A stretch of DNA of 50,664 nt from the NCBI RefSeq assembly GCF_001647195.1, contig NZ_LVCV01000398.1, positions 1 through 50,664 on the forward strand, in the 5' to 3' direction. Of the stretch, positions 8,435-17,027 are shown one piece after another (the first letter of the stretch is position 1; every line of letters starts with the position of its first letter). A program made the position numbers and the translations under genes. This DNA is from Rhodococcus sp. EPR-157 (GTDB lineage Bacteria; Actinomycetota; Actinomycetes; Mycobacteriales; Mycobacteriaceae). The notes under the pieces were generated by a model. The model was not told where the DNA came from. It worked only from the letters and a program-made list of their open reading frames with translations, and ran no database searches.

Positions 8435-9100
8435 TCAGGTCAGTTCGCTGAAGCGTTCGGTGTCGCGGACTTGGCCCGAAACGATGATGGTGTCACCGGC
8501 AGCGATCACCGTGTCTGCGGTGGCGTAGGTGAAACCCTCACCTGGACGTTTGATCGCGACCACGGTGACCTTGTGCTTGGTTCGGATTGCACTCTGACCG
8601 AGCTTGTCTCCGATGAGGAACGACGGCGGCGAGGTCTTGACCATTGCGAACCCGTCGTCGAACTCGATGTAGTCCATCATCCGGCCTCGCACGAGGTGGG
8701 CGACTCGCTTGCCCATGTCGTGTTCGGGCCGGACAACGTGATGAACGCCGATCTGATTCAAGATCTTTGCGTGGGCGTTGCTGATCGCCTTGGCCCAAAT
8801 GTTGGTGACGCCCAGGTTTATCAGTGCGGACGCAGTGAGCAGACTCGCTTCGAGGTCGGATCCGATCCCCACCACGGCACGGTCGCATTCGTGGACCGAC
8901 AGCTGCCGTAACGACTCCTCGTCGGTAGTATCTGCGACGGCGGCATGGGTAAGGCGATCGGAAACTCGTTGGACGACGGCCTCGTCGGTGTCGACGCCGA
9001 GGACCTCGGTGCCCTGTGACATCAGCTCGAGTGCGAGGGACTTGCCGAAGCGGCCGAGGCCGAGGACGGCGCCCACGTCGGAGGACGGTTTCCTAGCCAA
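8435..9100 (-). CDS. TrkA/KtrA-type potassium channel regulatory subunit
   Basis: The 221-aa RCK protein has an N-terminal Rossmann domain (GLGRFGKSLALEL at 13-25; DTDEAVVQ) and a C-terminal TrkA_C domain (about 140-221). It gates the TrkH/KtrB pore encoded just upstream in response to nucleotide binding. I place the start at the TTG at 9100. AAGGAAAGG lies 7 nt upstream, and the start overlaps the TAG stop of the trkH gene by 8 nt, implying translational coupling. Upstream codons would extend it into trkH without a recognisable domain. Confidence 0.88.
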   Translation of the reverse strand: MARKPSSDVGAVLGLGRFGKSLALELMSQGTEVLGVDTDEAVVQRVSDRLTHAAVADTTDEESLRQLSVHECDRAVVGIGSDLEASLLTASALINLGVTNIWAKAISNAHAKILNQIGVHHVVRPEHDMGKRVAHLVRGRMMDYIEFDDGFAMVKTSPPSFLIGDKLGQSAIRTKHKVTVVAIKRPGEGFTYATADTVIAAGDTIIVSGQVRDTERFSELT

Positions 9101-10466
9101 TGAACGGCCTTTCCTTGGGAAGTGCGTACCGGCGGTCGCGCTCTCGTGCGGCAAGGGCGCTGACGAGGGTAATCGAGCCGATGCGCCCCAAGTACATCAG
9201 GACAACCAGAATCAGTTGGCCCCATGCGGGCAGTTGGGCGGTGATGCCTGTGGACAGCCCCACGGTTGCGAATGCGGACACGACCTCGAACAACAGCACG
9301 TCGAGGTCGAAGTCCGTTCCCGCCAGAAGAGCCACCACCGGGATCATCACCAGCGCGACGCCCACGAGTGCCACTGTCAGTGCCTGGCGTTGAACTCGTG
9401 CGTCGATTTGCCGGTCGAATACCGTCACGGCTCGATCGCCGCGGACTTCGGCGATGATCACGAACAGCAGTATCGCGAACGTGGTGACCTTGATTCCTCC
9501 AGCAGTTCCGCCGCTGCCGCCGCCGATGAACATCAATACGTCTGTGACCAGCAAAGTGGCGTTGTCGGCCTGGGCATAGTCGATGCTGTTGAAACCGGCG
9601 GTGCGCGGCATGATTCCTTGGAACGCCGCGACGAGGAGTTTGCTCCCGAATCCGAATTCGGTCAGGGTGCGGGACCATTCGAGCGCTAACACCAGAACCG
9701 GGCCGACTACGAGTAGGACGGCGGTGACGGACAGTGTCAGTCGGGTGTGCAGCGACCATCGCCGCTGGGAACGCCGTCGCATATGACGATAGATTTCGAA
9801 GAGCACCGGAAAACCGAGACCGCCCAGTACCACTGCGACCAGCAACGGGATGCATATCCAGGGGTCGGTGGCGAAGCCGATCATGTTGTCGCTGAACAGG
9901 GCGAATCCGGCGTTGTTGAACGCCGAGACGGAGTGGAAGATCCCCAGCCAGAGCGCACGGGTCGGTGATTCGCCGTAGCCCACGGCGAAGCGGACAGCTA
10001 GTGCGACGGCGACGGTCGCTTCGATGATGACGCTGGTGCGGGCAACTCCGATGACGACGCTTCGGACGTCGCCGAGCCCCGAGGTTCGTACTTCGGCGGC
10101 AGCGTTGAGTCGACCCCGCAGGCCGATTCGGTCGGCGAGTATCAAACCGACCAGCGACGCAATGGTCATGATTCCGAACCCGCCGATTTGGATGAGGGCG
10201 AGGATGACCCCTTGGCCGAATCCGGACCAGTGTGTCGGTGTGTCGACGACGATCAGACCGGTCAGGCTCATGGCCGACGTCGCCGTGAACAACGCACCCA
10301 GCACGTCGGTATCGCTAGCGAGTTCAGTCGCGGCCGGAAGCATCAACAACCCCGTGCCGACTGCGATGGCAGCAGCGAAGCCCAGTGCGACCAACCGCAC
10401 CGGGGTCAGTTTCGCCATCACTTTCGACCGGGGCACCTGCTTGAACTCGCCTGAGGCACTCGTCAC
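9093..10466 (-). CDS. TrkH/KtrB-type potassium uptake channel
   Basis: The 457-aa integral membrane protein has the four-repeat P-loop layout. Selectivity-filter segments are visible as SAMSLTGL, SAFNNAGF, MPRTAGFN and SAFATVGLSTG. The glycine-rich IGGGSGGTAGGIK segment corresponds to the intramembrane gating loop after repeat 3. It should form the K+ pore together with the RCK protein that overlaps it. It starts with GTG at 10466, and its N-terminus is divergent from the MFS gene. Confidence 0.92.
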   Translation of the reverse strand: MTSASGEFKQVPRSKVMAKLTPVRLVALGFAAAIAVGTGLLMLPAATELASDTDVLGALFTATSAMSLTGLIVVDTPTHWSGFGQGVILALIQIGGFGIMTIASLVGLILADRIGLRGRLNAAAEVRTSGLGDVRSVVIGVARTSVIIEATVAVALAVRFAVGYGESPTRALWLGIFHSVSAFNNAGFALFSDNMIGFATDPWICIPLLVAVVLGGLGFPVLFEIYRHMRRRSQRRWSLHTRLTLSVTAVLLVVGPVLVLALEWSRTLTEFGFGSKLLVAAFQGIMPRTAGFNSIDYAQADNATLLVTDVLMFIGGGSGGTAGGIKVTTFAILLFVIIAEVRGDRAVTVFDRQIDARVQRQALTVALVGVALVMIPVVALLAGTDFDLDVLLFEVVSAFATVGLSTGITAQLPAWGQLILVVLMYLGRIGSITLVSALAARERDRRYALPKERPFIG

Positions 10467-10584
10467 CGGACGTAGCGTACTGGTCGGTGACGCGCTCGAT
10501 CAGAATCGATCGGTCGGCCGGAGTCGGGGGACTGACCATGCTTTGTCCTGCGGACCCGCACAGAGAAACCAAATCGACCCAGTT

Positions 10585-10610
10585 CACGTGTGCGCACTTG
10601 CGCACACGTG
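10585..10610. promoter_or_regulatory. 26-bp palindromic operator upstream of MFS-arsR
   Basis: Arms CACGTGTGCGCA and TGCGCACACGTG are perfectly complementary around a 2-nt centre. The palindrome ends 14 nt before the MFS ATG and covers the -35 region of the inferred promoter. The most likely ligand is the ArsR protein encoded downstream in the same unit; that assignment is inference. Confidence 0.7.
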
Positions 10611-10612
10611 TG

Positions 10613-10618
10613 TATGTT
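10613..10618 (+). promoter_or_regulatory. -10 element of a probable leaderless promoter (MFS-arsR)
   Basis: TATGTT fits the actinobacterial TANNNT -10 consensus and lies 6 nt before the MFS ATG at 10625. There is no convincing Shine-Dalgarno sequence, so the transcript may begin at the start codon. Confidence 0.45.
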
Positions 10619-10624
10619 TTGAGT

Positions 10625-11908
10625 ATGCCCGCAGCACCGTCCGAGACGAGCCACGTTCTCGCGATTCCGGCGTTCCGCCGCCTGTTCACCGCTCAGGTGG
10701 TCGCTCTGGTGGGCACAGGGTTGCTCACGGTGGCGCTGGGTTTGTTGGCGTACGACATCGCCGGTAGCTCCGCAGGCGCTGTGTTGGGCACTGCGCTCGC
10801 CATCAAGATGGCTGCCTATGTCGGTGTCGCGCCGATTGTTTCGGTGTTGACGGACCGGCTACCACGCAAGGGAGTTCTGGTCGCGGCGGATGCCGTACGC
10901 GCGGCGACCGCGCTGGCGCTGCCGTTCGTCGATCAGGTGTGGCAGGTGTACGTACTGATTTTCGTTCTGCAGGCGGCGTCGGCGACGTTCACCCCAACCT
11001 TCCAGGCCGTCATTCCGTCCGTCGTCCAGGACGAGGACCAGTACACGCGAGCACTGACGCTCTCGCGACTCGCGTACGACCTCGAATCCTTGTTGAGCCC
11101 GCTCCTCGCCGCCGTACTGCTGACGGTCATCAGCTTCCACACCTTGTTCGTCGGCACGTCCCTTGGGTTCGTGATCTCCGCGGTGATGGTCCTCGGAACA
11201 ACTCTGCCGAAGTATGTTGCGCCCGAACGAGGTGAACCGTTCATGGATCGCGCGACAACCGGTGTCAGAGCGTTCCTCGTCAACCCTGCCTTGCGTGGTT
11301 TGCTGGCTCTGAATGTGGTCGTCGCGTCCGCGACAGCGCTGGTCGTGGTCAACACCGTGGTCTACGTCCGCGATCTGTTCGGCGGTTCCAACAGTGGAGT
11401 CGCCATCGCATTGGGCTTCTACGGCGCGGGGTCGATGGCGGCCGCGTTGTGCATTCCCATAGTCCTGACATTCATATCGGATCGACGCCTGATGCTCACC
11501 GGCGCTGTGGTCACTGTCGTCGGGACCGCAGCGGCAGCCATCGTGGCTGCGACCGCCTCGGGCGGGACTGCGGGTTGGATCCATCTCGGCTTGGTGTGGA
11601 CAACACTGGGCGCGGGAACTTCGATGATCAGCACCCCGTCAGCCCGGGTGCTGCGCCGCGAATCCGACGACGGGTCGCGTACGTCGATCTTCACGGCTCA
11701 ATTCTCACTGTCACACGCTGCGTTTCTCATCACGTACCCGGTGGCGGGGTGGATTGGCGCGCAGATCGGCCAGGTCGTAGCAGCGATAGCTCTATCGGTC
11801 TTGGCTACACTTGCAGCACTGTCCGCAGCGCGACTGTGGAGTGGCTCCGTATCTCGGTCGTCGCCTCCGCGTAGGGAGACCATCTTCGATGCCAGCACCG
11901 GAACATGA
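10625..11908 (+). CDS. MFS transporter (efflux type)
   Basis: The 427-aa protein has about twelve membrane segments. A motif-A-like loop (TDRLPRKGVLVAADAVRA) follows the second helix, and the central and C-terminal halves repeat the fold (FISDRRLM at the second motif-A position). It overlaps the arsR gene by 20 nt, so transporter and regulator form one unit. ArsR control suggests export of a toxic metal, metalloid or small molecule, but the sequence does not reveal the substrate. Confidence 0.88.
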   Translation: MPAAPSETSHVLAIPAFRRLFTAQVVALVGTGLLTVALGLLAYDIAGSSAGAVLGTALAIKMAAYVGVAPIVSVLTDRLPRKGVLVAADAVRAATALALPFVDQVWQVYVLIFVLQAASATFTPTFQAVIPSVVQDEDQYTRALTLSRLAYDLESLLSPLLAAVLLTVISFHTLFVGTSLGFVISAVMVLGTTLPKYVAPERGEPFMDRATTGVRAFLVNPALRGLLALNVVVASATALVVVNTVVYVRDLFGGSNSGVAIALGFYGAGSMAAALCIPIVLTFISDRRLMLTGAVVTVVGTAAAAIVAATASGGTAGWIHLGLVWTTLGAGTSMISTPSARVLRRESDDGSRTSIFTAQFSLSHAAFLITYPVAGWIGAQIGQVVAAIALSVLATLAALSAARLWSGSVSRSSPPRRETIFDASTGT

Positions 11909-12248
11909 GCCGCAGATCAGTCTGGACCACGCGGTCGAACCCGACGTCGCGCGACTGACCACGGCCAGCGACGCCTTCCGGATGCTGTCCGACCCCACCC
12001 GGCTGCACATCCTGTGGCTACTCGACCGCGGTCCTGCGGATGTGAGCGCGCTGACCGCTGCCACCGGAGCCTCCCGCACCGCAGTGAGCCAGCACCTGGC
12101 CAAACTGCGCTTCACCGGCATGGTCGATACCCGCAAGGACGGCCGCAACGTCATCTACCGACTCAGCGACGGACACCTGGCCCGTCTCGTCCGCGAGGGG
12201 CTCAACTTCGCCGACCACAAGGTCACCGGCGAACCACCCCACGAATAG
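11889..12248 (+). CDS. ArsR/SmtB-family transcriptional repressor
   Basis: The 119-aa winged-HTH protein shows the family core: FRMLSDPTRLHILWLL (30-45), the recognition helix GASRTAVSQHLAKL (60-73) and the wing DGRNVIYRL (84-92). The alpha-3 Cys-x-Cys metal site is absent. In the last helix, Asp94, His96 and His110 match three of four SmtB/NmtR alpha-5 ligand positions (D-x-H...x..H), while the third ligand is Phe107, with Asp109 nearby. It may sense a metal with an altered site, or be metal-independent. The ATG at 11889 lies inside the MFS gene. Confidence 0.9.
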   Translation: MPAPEHEPQISLDHAVEPDVARLTTASDAFRMLSDPTRLHILWLLDRGPADVSALTAATGASRTAVSQHLAKLRFTGMVDTRKDGRNVIYRLSDGHLARLVREGLNFADHKVTGEPPHE

Positions 12249-12277
12249 ACCGGTCCCGCTGTGGAACAGTGGAAGGC

Positions 12278-13597
12278 GTGGAATTCGATGACGCGGTCGC
12301 GGCTGCATTGTCGTACCTCGATTCGGTGGATCCAGCGTCGGCGGCGGATGCGCAGATCGGGTGGGACGGACTGCGGAGCATCTCGCCCCGGAGCGGCCCG
12401 ACGCAGAACTCGGTGCAGACATTTCTGTGGTCCCGGCTCGTGGACGTCACGGACGACTCGGCACGCGCATGGGACATTGCGCAGGCATTGGCCGACCTGC
12501 TGGACCGGCTCGGACACTCCAGATATGCGGACATCGCGCGCAGCGCTACGACGCGGGCAATTCTGCTCGGTGATGACACCGGCAGCGGCGAAGACGAAGC
12601 AACGAGGCAGCAGCGTGTCCTCGACGCCGTCGAAGACTCCGGAATCGGCCCTGAGGACACGGATCTGATCACCTGGCTGGACGACCGCGCCGGCGTCGAA
12701 CGCTCGGTGGCCGATCTCATCAGTGAAACTCTCGAAGTTGCTGCTGTGGCAGGGGAATTCGCGCCGACGCGGCAGGGTGGCCGGCCACCGCGCCCCGCGG
12801 CTCAGGTGGCCAAGCGAAGGCAACTGACCGATTCGGTACTGCGGTCGGAGCGTGCGGGCGGAGTACTGCTCGAGCAACTACTCGATCACCGGATCGCACT
12901 GTGGACGCGATACAGCCCACCCAGAGCCGAGCTTTATCGCGACCTGTCCGTGCCGCTGCACGATGCCGCCGAACCGGCGTACTCGTGTGTCCGCAGGCTC
13001 GAAGGCTTGCTCGGCATCGTCGGCGACGGAATCACGCTCGACGAGCGGGGCTACCTCCCGGGAGCCGTCGTCGAACGCGCCGTCGGCACCCTGTGGACGC
13101 CGCGGGAATGGCCCTTTCCCACGGGCGAAGAACTCGACACCGAGCCAGTACTGCGTATTCGACGGTTGTTGCTGCGGCTCGGGTTGGTCCGTAAACACCA
13201 TGGACGACTGCTCCCGACCGCCCGCGCCCGCGGAATGAGTGCGGACCGGATGTGGCGAATACTCGTGAGCCGAACCATCGGCACCGTGTACCACCCCGAC
13301 ACGATTGCTGCGGAAGTCGTGCTCGCCGAGGTCGCCCGTGGTCGACGCCCGGAGGGCTCGAGTGAGCTGCTCACCGAGCTGCTCACCGCTGAGGGGTGGT
13401 CGCACGTCGGTGGAACGCAGGCCGCACACGCCGAACAACCACTCGGCGACGGTGTGTTGGCCGATCTGACCGCGCTCGGCGCTCTGTCCTACGCCGGGGC
13501 GGGACGCGCCGACGCGGTTGTCTCGCCAGACGGATCGCGACTCGCTGCGGCCCTGCTCCGGCACCGGTTGCTACACACCCGGCTTCCATCCGTCTGA
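12278..13597 (+). CDS. Conserved hypothetical protein
   Basis: The protein is about 439 aa, soluble, rich in Leu, Ala and Arg, and predominantly helical. I recognise no domain or catalytic motif. It has a basic, Pro-rich segment (GGRPPRPAAQVAKRR) near residue 175 that could be a linker between two helical halves. GTG codons at 12269 and 12278 are both possible starts. It follows arsR by about 30 nt on the same strand and could be co-transcribed with it. Confidence 0.75.
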   Translation: MEFDDAVAAALSYLDSVDPASAADAQIGWDGLRSISPRSGPTQNSVQTFLWSRLVDVTDDSARAWDIAQALADLLDRLGHSRYADIARSATTRAILLGDDTGSGEDEATRQQRVLDAVEDSGIGPEDTDLITWLDDRAGVERSVADLISETLEVAAVAGEFAPTRQGGRPPRPAAQVAKRRQLTDSVLRSERAGGVLLEQLLDHRIALWTRYSPPRAELYRDLSVPLHDAAEPAYSCVRRLEGLLGIVGDGITLDERGYLPGAVVERAVGTLWTPREWPFPTGEELDTEPVLRIRRLLLRLGLVRKHHGRLLPTARARGMSADRMWRILVSRTIGTVYHPDTIAAEVVLAEVARGRRPEGSSELLTELLTAEGWSHVGGTQAAHAEQPLGDGVLADLTALGALSYAGAGRADAVVSPDGSRLAAALLRHRLLHTRLPSV

Positions 13598-13690
13598 CGA
13601 CACGCTGGCGCGGACGCAGTCCGCGGCTAAGCTGACGTTCGGCCGCGCCATGCTCGGGGGTGGCCCGCGGAGCCTCGATTGGAGACGCAG

Positions 13691-14968
13691 GTGGAAGATG
13701 ATTCAACCTTGCCGAACCGTCGATCGCAGACGCGCAGACAGAGCGACTCGGCTCGCCGCTATCTCGACCTCGAAGCGACTACCCCTGCGCTGCGTTCCAC
13801 GGTAGAACTTGCCGCGCGAAGCGTCGGGTTCGCCATCGCGCAGCTCAACGTCCTCGACGAGACAACCCAATACACGCTCGTGAACATCGGCGGACCGCCT
13901 GTGTCTGCGGTCGAACGTTCCACGACGTTGTGCGACGACGTCGTGCGGTCCGAGAAGCCTGCAGTCGTCACCCGCAACCGAATCGACGCCACCGTCCGTC
14001 AGCGCAACATCCTCGACCAGAACGGGATTGCGGCCTACGCGTCGGTTCCGCTCCGAGGCCGCGAAGGACTGGTGATCGGTTCACTGTGCTTGCTCGACCG
14101 GATGCCGCGTGAGTTGAGCGAGGGGCAACTACAGGAGCTCGAACAGTACGGGTCGGTTCTCGAAGAACAACTCGACCTGCATCGGCGAGTGGGCTCGACC
14201 TCGGCCAAACTGGACAACGACCACGACTTGGCCGGTGCGTTGGATGCGGGCCAGATCGTGCCGTGGTTCCAGTCGGTGGTGGATCTGCGTACCGGTTTCA
14301 CCATCGGATTCGAGGCTCTTGCGCGGTGGCATCATCCGACGAGAGGGCTCGTGTCACCCGTCGACTTCGTTCCGTTCGCCGAGTCGAGCGAGTTGATCAT
14401 CGACATCGACCTCGAAGTCCTCCGACTTGCGGTGAAGGAGGCGCAGGTGTGGCACGAGTATCAGCCGGACCTGAGGCTCAGCGTCAACATGTCCGGCAGG
14501 CACCTTGCACATCCTGATGCCGTCGCGCAGCTTCAGAGCGCCGTTGCCCACTCCACCGTGTCGCCGCGCCATATCTTGCTCGAACTGACCGAGACATCGT
14601 CGGTCAGCGACGGCCCCCTCATCCGTAGACACATCGACGACGTGCACGCTCTTGGATTTCAAGTGTTGCTCGACGATTTCGGTTCCGGTTGGTCCTCGCT
14701 CGAGCGTCTTGTCACCCTCGAGCCGGACGGCATCAAGATCGACGCCCAACTGACCAAGTTCATCGATACCGATCGTGGTCGGGCGCTGGTGCGCGCACTG
14801 TCCTCGGTCGCACACGATCTCGGGTTGGTCATGGTCATGGAGGGCATCGAGACCCCCAAGCAAGCCGAGATCGCGCTCGAACTCGGCTGCACTCTCGCGC
14901 AAGGATTTCTGTGGTCTCGCCCGCAATCGGCCTCGGCTGTCCGAAGGCTCGTGAGCGGCGTCGGCTAG
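13691..14968 (+). CDS. GAF-EAL cyclic-di-GMP phosphodiesterase
   Basis: The 425-aa soluble protein has an N-terminal GAF-like domain (about 30-165) and a C-terminal EAL domain (about 180-420). The catalytic set is complete: E208-A-L, N266 (NMSG), E298 and E301 (ELTE), D328-D329 (DDFG), K349 (IKID), E384 (EGIE) and Q404. It should therefore hydrolyse c-di-GMP to pGpG, with GAF input. I use the GTG at 13691 because GGAG sits 6 nt upstream; a TTG at 13679 is the alternative. It is convergent with the VOC gene, sharing stop bases in CTAG. Confidence 0.92.
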   Translation: MEDDSTLPNRRSQTRRQSDSARRYLDLEATTPALRSTVELAARSVGFAIAQLNVLDETTQYTLVNIGGPPVSAVERSTTLCDDVVRSEKPAVVTRNRIDATVRQRNILDQNGIAAYASVPLRGREGLVIGSLCLLDRMPRELSEGQLQELEQYGSVLEEQLDLHRRVGSTSAKLDNDHDLAGALDAGQIVPWFQSVVDLRTGFTIGFEALARWHHPTRGLVSPVDFVPFAESSELIIDIDLEVLRLAVKEAQVWHEYQPDLRLSVNMSGRHLAHPDAVAQLQSAVAHSTVSPRHILLELTETSSVSDGPLIRRHIDDVHALGFQVLLDDFGSGWSSLERLVTLEPDGIKIDAQLTKFIDTDRGRALVRALSSVAHDLGLVMVMEGIETPKQAEIALELGCTLAQGFLWSRPQSASAVRRLVSGVG

Positions 14969-15348
14969 CCGCGCACGTCGCACCGCAGGGGATGGTCGGC
15001 GGGGATCTCGACCAAGACGATCGGCACGCCGTCCGGGTCTCGAAGCCACAACTCGATCAGCCCCCAGGATTCCTGTTTCGCTTCGCGTTCGATCACTACA
15101 TCGCGGCTCCGCAATTCCGCCGAGGCAGATTCGATGTCGCGGACTTGCAACCACAGAGCGCCGTCGAACCGCTGCGGTGACTCCGATCCTCCGTGCGCGG
15201 CTATCTCGAGCAAGGCTTGGCCGGCGAAGAAGACCGTTCCAGCGCCGTATTCGCGGTGTACGGCGAGCCCGAGACCGTCTCGATAGAAGGCGAGGGTCCG
15301 TTGGTAGTCGACGGGACGCAGAATCGTTCGGCCGCTCAGTATTTCCAC
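14965..15348 (-). CDS. VOC/glyoxalase-fold protein (Rv0546c-like)
   Basis: The 127-aa protein has two beta-alpha-beta-beta-beta modules. The first has DYQRTLAFYRDGLGLAV and the second ELWLRDPDGVPIVLVE, typical of glyoxalase I, dioxygenase and resistance proteins. Rv0546c occupies the equivalent place near menB in M. tuberculosis. The substrate is not known. It is the last gene of the menB-GGDEF-hypothetical-VOC run on the minus strand. Confidence 0.85.
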   Translation of the reverse strand: MEILSGRTILRPVDYQRTLAFYRDGLGLAVHREYGAGTVFFAGQALLEIAAHGGSESPQRFDGALWLQVRDIESASAELRSRDVVIEREAKQESWGLIELWLRDPDGVPIVLVEIPADHPLRCDVRG

Positions 15349-15376
15349 GGCTCATCGATACCACACGTTCCGTGGG

Positions 15377-15829
15377 TCAGGGTGTCGCCTCGTGCCCAGG
15401 CTTACCGTGGGTGCGCCGCGACTCTTTCATTTCGGCCTCGAAGACGTGTCGTTTTCCATCCTGCAGTTCCTCACGGACCTGTTGCTCGTGGCTGCGGAAC
15501 TCCGACCAGTACAGGTCGTCGAACTCCTCGACGATCTGAAAGGACCAGCGTCCGTCGACGACATTGCGTCCGATCAGCTCGGAGTTCAATCGATCGGCCT
15601 GCTCGGCGTGGCCGGCGTTTCGCAGCGCATCGACAGCCTCCCCGAGTTGTAGATCTGCGTGCCCGATCAGCTGATGAAACGAGTAGAGGTGGCCGCGGGC
15701 GCGTTCGATGGTTTCCAACGCTTCCGAGACTTTGCCGACGGCGGAAATCGATTCGTCCGACACCGTCGGAGGTCGACGGTGATCGGGCGACGGGGTCTGA
15801 CGGTCTGTGCTCGTTCGGTTGTTGCTCAT
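15377..15829 (-). CDS. Conserved hypothetical helical protein
   Basis: The 150-aa soluble protein has a disordered N-terminus (residues 1-30, Ser/Thr/Pro) and then a continuous helical region resembling a four-helix bundle (ISAVGKVSEALETIERARGH, LYSFHQLIGHADLQLGEAV). The C-terminus is highly charged (SHEQQVREELQDGKRHVFEAEMK). No enzymatic motif is visible. It lies 56 nt after the GGDEF gene and 28 nt before the VOC gene. The ATG at 15829 is the natural start. Confidence 0.75.
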   Translation of the reverse strand: MSNNRTSTDRQTPSPDHRRPPTVSDESISAVGKVSEALETIERARGHLYSFHQLIGHADLQLGEAVDALRNAGHAEQADRLNSELIGRNVVDGRWSFQIVEEFDDLYWSEFRSHEQQVREELQDGKRHVFEAEMKESRRTHGKPGHEATP

Positions 15830-15885
15830 CGAATGGGTATTGCCGAAATGTGTGTTGTCGAAAACCTGTGGATCCAATGACGGTT

Positions 15886-17022
15886 CTAGATCAACGTCGT
15901 GACGACGCGATTCCCGCCCGCGGCTTTCGCCTCGTACATCTTGGAGTCCGCCACCCGAGCGGCGACGCGCACCGTGTCGGTACTGGTGTTCCACAGACTC
16001 GACTCCGCGTAGAGAATGGCTGCCCCGACACTCACCGTCACCGGGATGGTGTCGTTTTCTCCATGTAGTGCTCGTCGGATGCCGTGGATCAACGCGTCGA
16101 TGTGCAGTCTGGAGGTGACGACGGCGGCCAGGTATTCCTCGCCGCCGGTGCGTCCGAGAACGCCGTATCGTGCGACATGCGAGGTCAGACGCTCGGCGAC
16201 GGAGCAGATGACGGCGTCTCCGGCGTCGTGCCCGTGAATGTCGTTGACGGACTTGAAGTTGTCGATGTCGACCACCACGACGGCTGCGCACTGACCCTCT
16301 CGTCGACCCTGCGCCCACAGGTCCTCGAGCGCGGCGTCGAGACCTCGGCGATTGAGCAGTCCCGTCAGCGGATCGAGAACGGAACTGCGCGCGTCGGCAG
16401 ACAGCGTGGTGAGGAAGATGTGCGTGGTGACCGGAACACTCATGATGGCGATCAGGACCACGTCGGCCTGGACGAAAAGAGTAAGCGTCTCCATCTCGCC
16501 TCGGAGGTACAGCGCTGCGGTGAACGTCAGAGCGACGGCGGAGGTGAACACGAGGTGGGTCACCACCCACCGAGGGCTCAGGAAGAACGTGACGAACGCG
16601 CCGATCACTGCGAACAGGACACAGCCGATCAGTGCGTACTGCAGATCGAACACCGACAGTGTGGCCGCGACGCCGACGTCCGCGTAGATGGCGAAGGCGA
16701 CGACGCCGAGGCGTCCGGGAAACGGTCGGACGATCCACAGTGCCGCGATGACGAGGTTGACTGTGCACAGCGTCAGCGTCAGTGCCGTCGCAGCAGCTCC
16801 GGTCGGGCCGCCGTCCGCGAACAACGACACGAGCGACATGCCGCTGACATTGATCACCGACAAAGCCACGATGATCCCGATGATCTTTCCCGACGCGTGG
16901 GAGTTCTGAAACTCCTTCATCCACTCGTAGTCGTGCGGCTGGACGAACCACAAGGCGATCGCCGCCGCAGCACTGTCGGGCGCGCGACCGTGACGCGGGC
17001 GTGGCGAACGGGAAACGGACAT
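15886..17022 (-). CDS. Membrane diguanylate cyclase (GGDEF)
   Basis: The 378-aa protein has about six membrane segments (residues 45-205, an MHYT/MASE-like sensor of no named type) and a C-terminal GGDEF domain (about 213-375). The A-site is GGEEY at 293-297, and the metal/GTP motif DIDNFKSVND is at 252-261, so cyclase activity is expected. The inhibitory I-site RxxD expected at 284-287 is absent, so product inhibition should be lost. Only 5 nt separate its ATG from the menB stop, so it is co-transcribed with menB. Confidence 0.92.
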   Translation of the reverse strand: MSVSRSPRPRHGRAPDSAAAAIALWFVQPHDYEWMKEFQNSHASGKIIGIIVALSVINVSGMSLVSLFADGGPTGAAATALTLTLCTVNLVIAALWIVRPFPGRLGVVAFAIYADVGVAATLSVFDLQYALIGCVLFAVIGAFVTFFLSPRWVVTHLVFTSAVALTFTAALYLRGEMETLTLFVQADVVLIAIMSVPVTTHIFLTTLSADARSSVLDPLTGLLNRRGLDAALEDLWAQGRREGQCAAVVVVDIDNFKSVNDIHGHDAGDAVICSVAERLTSHVARYGVLGRTGGEEYLAAVVTSRLHIDALIHGIRRALHGENDTIPVTVSVGAAILYAESSLWNTSTDTVRVAARVADSKMYEAKAAGGNRVVTTLI

Positions 17023-17027
17023 CTTCC

